Positions 14,677 to 17,160 of a stretch of 17,160 nt of DNA are shown one piece after another. The stretch lies in assembly GCA_934454435.1 (NCBI GenBank), contig CAKSGA010000049.1, positions 1 to 17,160 on the forward strand, written 5' to 3'. Made by a program: the position numbers and the translations under genes. Below the pieces are notes generated by a model. The model was given only the letters and a program-made list of their open reading frames with translations. It did no database searches and was not told the DNA's origin. Origin of the DNA: an uncultured Oscillospiraceae bacterium (GTDB taxonomy: Bacteria > Bacillota > Clostridia > Oscillospirales > Ruminococcaceae). How positions within the stretch are numbered: the first letter of the stretch is position 1; every line of letters begins with the position of its first letter.

Positions 14677-15759
14677 TTAAGCTGCTTCAGCTTCGGAGTT
14701 GGTAGTTACCATCTCAGCGTCTGCGTACTTTTCGGGTACGGAGAAGCCGAACTTATCCATTACCTCGGTGTTGATAACAGGAGTACCGTCGGAGATCGTA
14801 CCTACAGCCATGGTCTTGGGGTCAGTGCCGTTGAGGACCTCAACACCCATTCTTGCTGTTTCCTTGCCAAGAGCGACATAGTCGATGCTGATGGAAGCCA
14901 GGCAGCCGTTCTTTACCTGCTCGACCTCGGAGCCGTATACGGGGATATTAGCTGCGTCAGCCTTTTCAAGAACCACGGAGAGGTTGTTTACAACATTGTT
15001 ATCAGTGAAGTTGTTGATGCAGTCTACCTGGGAAGCCAGAGTAGTAGCTGCCTGGGGGATATCAGCAGCGCTGTTCACGCCGGAAGCAACTACCTCGATG
15101 CCCTTGCCCTCACATACGGTCTGGAAGGACTTGAGCTGGGACAGGGAGTTAGCCTCGGTGTTTGTGTAAAGCACACCGATCTTCTTTACGTCCGGCTGAA
15201 TGGACTGGATAAGCTCTACCTGAGCGGAGAAATCCAGGATATCGGAGGTGCCGTTGCAGTTCTCGTTGCCTGCGTCAAGGCTTGTGGTCAGGCCGGCGGC
15301 GACAGGGTCGGAAACTGCGCAGAAGATTACCGGGATATCAGACTTGCTTGCTGCGGAATATGCAGCCAGTGCAGCCGGAGTAGCGATAGCGTAGATCATA
15401 TCGTAGCCCTTGGATACGAAGTTTGCAGAGATGGAGTCGCAGGAAGCGCCGTCAGCCTGTGCATTCTGGAGGTCGATAACAACTCCGTCCTCGCCGTAGG
15501 CCTCTACCAAACCCTGTCTGATGCCCTCGTAGCAGTTATCAAGGGAGGGGTGAGCAGCATACTGGATAACGCCGATCTTCACTGCCTCTCCGGAGGAAGC
15601 GTCATTCTCAGCAGGTGTGCCGGAAGCCTCGCCGGTGGCTGCGGAACCGGAAGCGCTGCTGGAATCAGCGGAAGAACCGCCGTTGCTGGAGCAGCCGGTA
15701 AGTGCCAGCGTCAGCGCCATTGCAGCGCCAAGAAACTTTGCAAAACGTATCTTTTTCAT
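14677..15759 (-). CDS. trpX: TrpX-type substrate-binding lipoprotein of ABC importer
   Basis: This 360-residue protein belongs to the ABC_sub_bind family (TrpX type) that captures amino acids outside the membrane. It has a lipoprotein signal with lipobox ALTGC (Cys23) and a Ser/Gly/Ala/Glu-rich linker to about residue 58. The binding domain starts VKIGVIQYAAHPSLDNCYEGIRQGL and includes IYAIATPAALAAYSA, IPVIFCAVSDPVAAGL, KKIGVLYTNTEANS and IPVYGSEVEQVKNGCLASISIDYVALG, all in the family order. I chose the ATG at 15759 because AAAGGAG precedes it and the signal peptide starts there; the frame is open further upstream, but that part lies in the T-box leader. First gene of the operon, followed by the fused permease-ATPase. 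Confidence 0.9.
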   Translation of the reverse strand: MKKIRFAKFLGAAMALTLALTGCSSNGGSSADSSSASGSAATGEASGTPAENDASSGEAVKIGVIQYAAHPSLDNCYEGIRQGLVEAYGEDGVVIDLQNAQADGASCDSISANFVSKGYDMIYAIATPAALAAYSAASKSDIPVIFCAVSDPVAAGLTTSLDAGNENCNGTSDILDFSAQVELIQSIQPDVKKIGVLYTNTEANSLSQLKSFQTVCEGKGIEVVASGVNSAADIPQAATTLASQVDCINNFTDNNVVNNLSVVLEKADAANIPVYGSEVEQVKNGCLASISIDYVALGKETARMGVEVLNGTDPKTMAVGTISDGTPVINTEVMDKFGFSVPEKYADAEMVTTNSEAEAA

Positions 15760-15795
15760 AATGAGTCTCCTTTTGTCCTGTGGGTATCGGAAAAT

Positions 15796-15825
15796 AAAAA
15801 AACCCGCCCCATAACATGGGACAGG
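15796..15825 (-). terminator. T-box regulated terminator
   Basis: On the minus strand CCTGTCCC (15825-15818) pairs with GGGGCGGG (15810-15803), loop ATGTTAT, followed by seven T residues (15802-15796). The first strand is the same one that closes the antiterminator, so the two structures exclude each other. Confidence 0.9.
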
Positions 15826-16119
15826 ATTACCTGCGATACCACCCAAATTCGCCCTTTCGGACGCTCTCGCCTGCGCACTGCCTTTCGGCAAAACGCTCCT
15901 GCTGTAACGTGCAGCCACGTCGCCCCTACTCCGGAATCCTAACCCGCAGCGATACGCCTTTTATTGACATACCCGGAAAAATCAGCGCCGTTTCAGTTTG
16001 CCCTCGCAGGTCCATTCAGGAAAACATACGCACCGTGCTCACACCAAATGCACGGCTCTCTGAAGCGCATCGGCAGACCCTACTACTCCTGCTCAACGGT
16101 TTAAGTGCTTTTTATGTAC
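15796..16119 (-). ncRNA. T-box riboswitch leader, tryptophan (UGG) specifier
   Basis: This is the 5' leader of the trpX operon, reading right to left. The Stem I base is GCAGG (16092-16088) with CCTGC (16010-16006). They enclose AGTAGTA on one side and GAA-TGG-A on the other; the specifier codon TGG (16014-16012) means tryptophan. The upper Stem I has CAGAGAGCCG and TTTGGTGTGAGC, as in canonical T-boxes. The T-box GGGTGGTATCGC (15844-15833) forms the antiterminator GGG-[UGGUAUC]-GCAGG with CCTGTCCC (15825-15818). Uncharged tRNA-Trp would stabilise it and switch the importer on. The 676 bases between trpX and mntP hold only this leader, two promoters and the mntP riboswitch. Confidence 0.93.
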
Positions 16120-16125
16120 ATTGTT

Positions 16126-16154
16126 ATTCTACCACACATTTTCCATTTTGTCAA
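16126..16154 (-). promoter_or_regulatory. Promoter of the T-box/trpX operon
   Basis: On the minus strand, TTGACA (16154-16149) and TAGAAT (16131-16126) are 17 bp apart, with TGG before the -10. It diverges from the mntP promoter 50 bp away. Confidence 0.88.
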
Positions 16155-16203
16155 GAGGTATTCACAACATTTTTATGAAAAGGTACAAAATCTGAAAAAG
16201 CCC

Positions 16204-16232
16204 TTGACAAACGGGCAGAAGTATGTTACCAT
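16204..16232 (+). promoter_or_regulatory. Promoter of the mntP riboswitch transcript
   Basis: TTGACA (16204-16209), a 17-bp spacer, and TACCAT (16227-16232) preceded by TGT (extended -10). It starts a leader of about 200 bases. Confidence 0.8.
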
Positions 16233-16240
16233 AAAAACAT

Positions 16241-16325
16241 TGAGGGAGTAGTCGGCTGGGCGACCAGCGATATGTCAACATACTGATCCTGGATCTGGCA
16301 TATCTTGATTGACGAGACTCACATA
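16241..16325 (+). ncRNA. yybP-ykoY manganese riboswitch aptamer
   Basis: The leader has the two conserved segments of this class: GGGAGTAG (16244-16251) and GACGAGACTC (16311-16320). The outer bases TGAG (16241-16244) and CTCA (16318-16321) can pair as the basal stem, and hairpin arms (TCGGCTGGGCGACC, TGATCCTGGATCTGGCA) lie between. The class binds Mn(II) and turns exporters on. Its position before mntP matches known cases. Confidence 0.85.
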
Positions 16326-16382
16326 ACATCAAAGCCGGGTACGGCGGAAGTGTATGTGCTCTCTCATTCTATACGGATAAGG

Positions 16383-16407
16383 GCGGGCACGTATGCCTGC
16401 TTTTTTT
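16383..16407 (+). terminator. Riboswitch-controlled terminator before mntP
   Basis: A 7-bp stem GCGGGCA/TGCCTGC (16383-16389/16394-16400, one G-U pair) with loop CGTA is followed by seven T residues. CACATA (16320-16325) and TATGTG (16353-16358) can pair between the aptamer and this hairpin, which may relay Mn binding to termination. Confidence 0.8.
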
Positions 16408-16435
16408 ATTCCCGGCAGAAAAGGACGGAAAAAAT

Positions 16436-17023
16436 ATGGGTATCGTTGAACTGCTTCTTCTGGCTGTCGGGCTTTCCATGGACGCCTTTGCGGTGTCTGT
16501 CTGTAAGGGGCTTGCGATGGGCAGGAGCACGCCGAAACACGCACTGATATGTGGTGCATGGTTCGGAGGGTTCCAGGCGCTCATGCCGATGACAGGTTAT
16601 CTGCTGGGCTCCACGTTCGAGAGCTTCGTGGCTGCGGTGTCCGGCTGGATAGCGTTCGGGCTTCTTGTGCTGATAGGCGGAAACATGCTGCGTGAGGCTC
16701 TCTCAAAGGAAGAGGAAAAGGAGACTGACCGCCTGGACGTCAGGACGATGTTCCTGCTGGCGGTCGCCACCAGCATTGACGCCCTCGCAGTGGGCATAAC
16801 CTTTGCGTGCGTCCCGGTGCAGCTTTTTGAGGGACCTCAGCTTCTGAACACGGTCTGTTCCGTGCTGATAATCGGCATGACCACGTTCATCATCTCCTGC
16901 GCCGGGGTCAGGATAGGCGGCGTGTTCGGCACCAAATACAAGACCGGCGCCGAGATCACCGGCGGCATTATTCTCATACTTATCGGCGTGAAGATCCTGC
17001 TGGAGCAGATAGGGGTACTGTGA
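16436..17023 (+). CDS. mntP: Manganese efflux pump MntP
   Basis: MntP exports Mn(II) from the cytoplasm and protects against manganese excess. The 195-residue product has the family length and six membrane segments arranged as two related halves. The two signature repeats, SMDAFAVSVCKGL (Asp16) and TSIDALAVG (Asp115), carry the aspartates known to be needed in E. coli MntP. A charged loop (KEEEKETDRLD, 91-101) joins the halves. AAAAGGA lies about ten bases before the ATG at 16436. Expression is controlled by the upstream manganese riboswitch and terminator, consistent with the function. The gene stands alone and diverges from the tryptophan importer operon. Confidence 0.95.
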   Translation: MGIVELLLLAVGLSMDAFAVSVCKGLAMGRSTPKHALICGAWFGGFQALMPMTGYLLGSTFESFVAAVSGWIAFGLLVLIGGNMLREALSKEEEKETDRLDVRTMFLLAVATSIDALAVGITFACVPVQLFEGPQLLNTVCSVLIIGMTTFIISCAGVRIGGVFGTKYKTGAEITGGIILILIGVKILLEQIGVL

Positions 17024-17030
17024 TAATTTG

Positions 17031-17054
17031 AAAAGGGCTGCATGAATGCAGCCC
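17031..17054 (-). terminator. Hairpin after mntP, best as a minus-strand terminator
   Basis: A 7-bp stem GGGCTGC/GCAGCCC (17035-17041/17048-17054). On the minus strand it is followed by TTTT, so it suits a gene entering from the right; on the plus strand there is no T run. It may still stop mntP transcription partly. Confidence 0.5.
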
Positions 17055-17057
17055 CCA

Positions 17058-17073
17058 GACTGTCGAAAAAGTC
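17058..17073 (+). repeat. Third copy of the 16-bp GTCGAAAAA-core repeat
   Basis: GACTGTCGAAAAAGTC matches the inverse of 171-186 at 15 of 16 positions and 3-18 at 13 of 16. The bases after it to the window end show no gene I can support. Confidence 0.5.
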
Positions 17074-17160
17074 ATTACGGTAAAAAATTTGAAAGAAACT
17101 GTGGGGGAAAACTCTAGAGCGATACCCAAAGCGCACACTAATCGACTTTCCCAATAAATC

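Noticed and set aside
14635..15942. 435-codon open frame on the plus strand
   Set aside because: It is opposite trpX and runs into the T-box leader; no start signals or family features.

Overview
The window looks like chromosomal DNA of a Gram-positive, low-to-mid GC anaerobe of the Ruminococcus type (Oscillospiraceae/Clostridia). This is inferred from strong Shine-Dalgarno sites, lipobox signal peptides, a tryptophan T-box leader, extended -10 promoters, a GH74 xyloglucanase and a GH13 glucosidase, and a VanW protein. No rRNA, tRNA, CRISPR array, phage or transposase gene was found.

Left part (1-4160). A hairpin-rich, repeat-like stretch (2-217) is followed by an HdeD/DUF308 membrane protein (327-905) and a divergent PlsY-type acyltransferase (1154-1759). 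The PlsY promoter has a 9+9 bp palindrome directly upstream. A lipoprotein GH74 xyloglucanase (1809-4058, minus) converges on plsY. It has a clean promoter and a LacI/CcpA-like palindrome over its predicted transcription start.

Middle part (4160-9080). A minus-strand operon vanW > dltA-like ligase > dltC-like carrier protein (6630-4167) carries no dltB or dltD. A 151-bp MITE-like element with 13-bp terminal inverted repeats (6688-6838) lies between its promoter and the divergent promoter of a cytoplasmic GH13 hydrolase (6989-8527). A small gene (8660-9028) with its own promoter, Shine-Dalgarno site and terminator is split by an in-frame amber codon.

DXS-family gene to recQ (9080-12920). A DXS-family enzyme (9210-10961) has altered substrate-pocket positions and sits behind a MerR-type promoter (19-bp spacer filled by an inverted repeat). 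A RecQ helicase (12874-11036) converges on it.

Right part (12880-17160). A tryptophan uptake operon reads leftwards: promoter, T-box with a UGG specifier, trpX-type binding lipoprotein, then a permease and ATPase fused in one polypeptide. Diverging from it is mntP, a Mn(II) exporter, behind a yybP-ykoY-type manganese riboswitch and terminator. The window ends with a hairpin and a third copy of the short repeat seen at its left edge.

The genes form several independent units rather than one system. The most unusual are the vanW-ligase-carrier operon, the MerR-type promoter with its atypical DXS-family enzyme, the T-box controlled permease-ATPase fusion, the amber-interrupted small gene and the two repeat elements.
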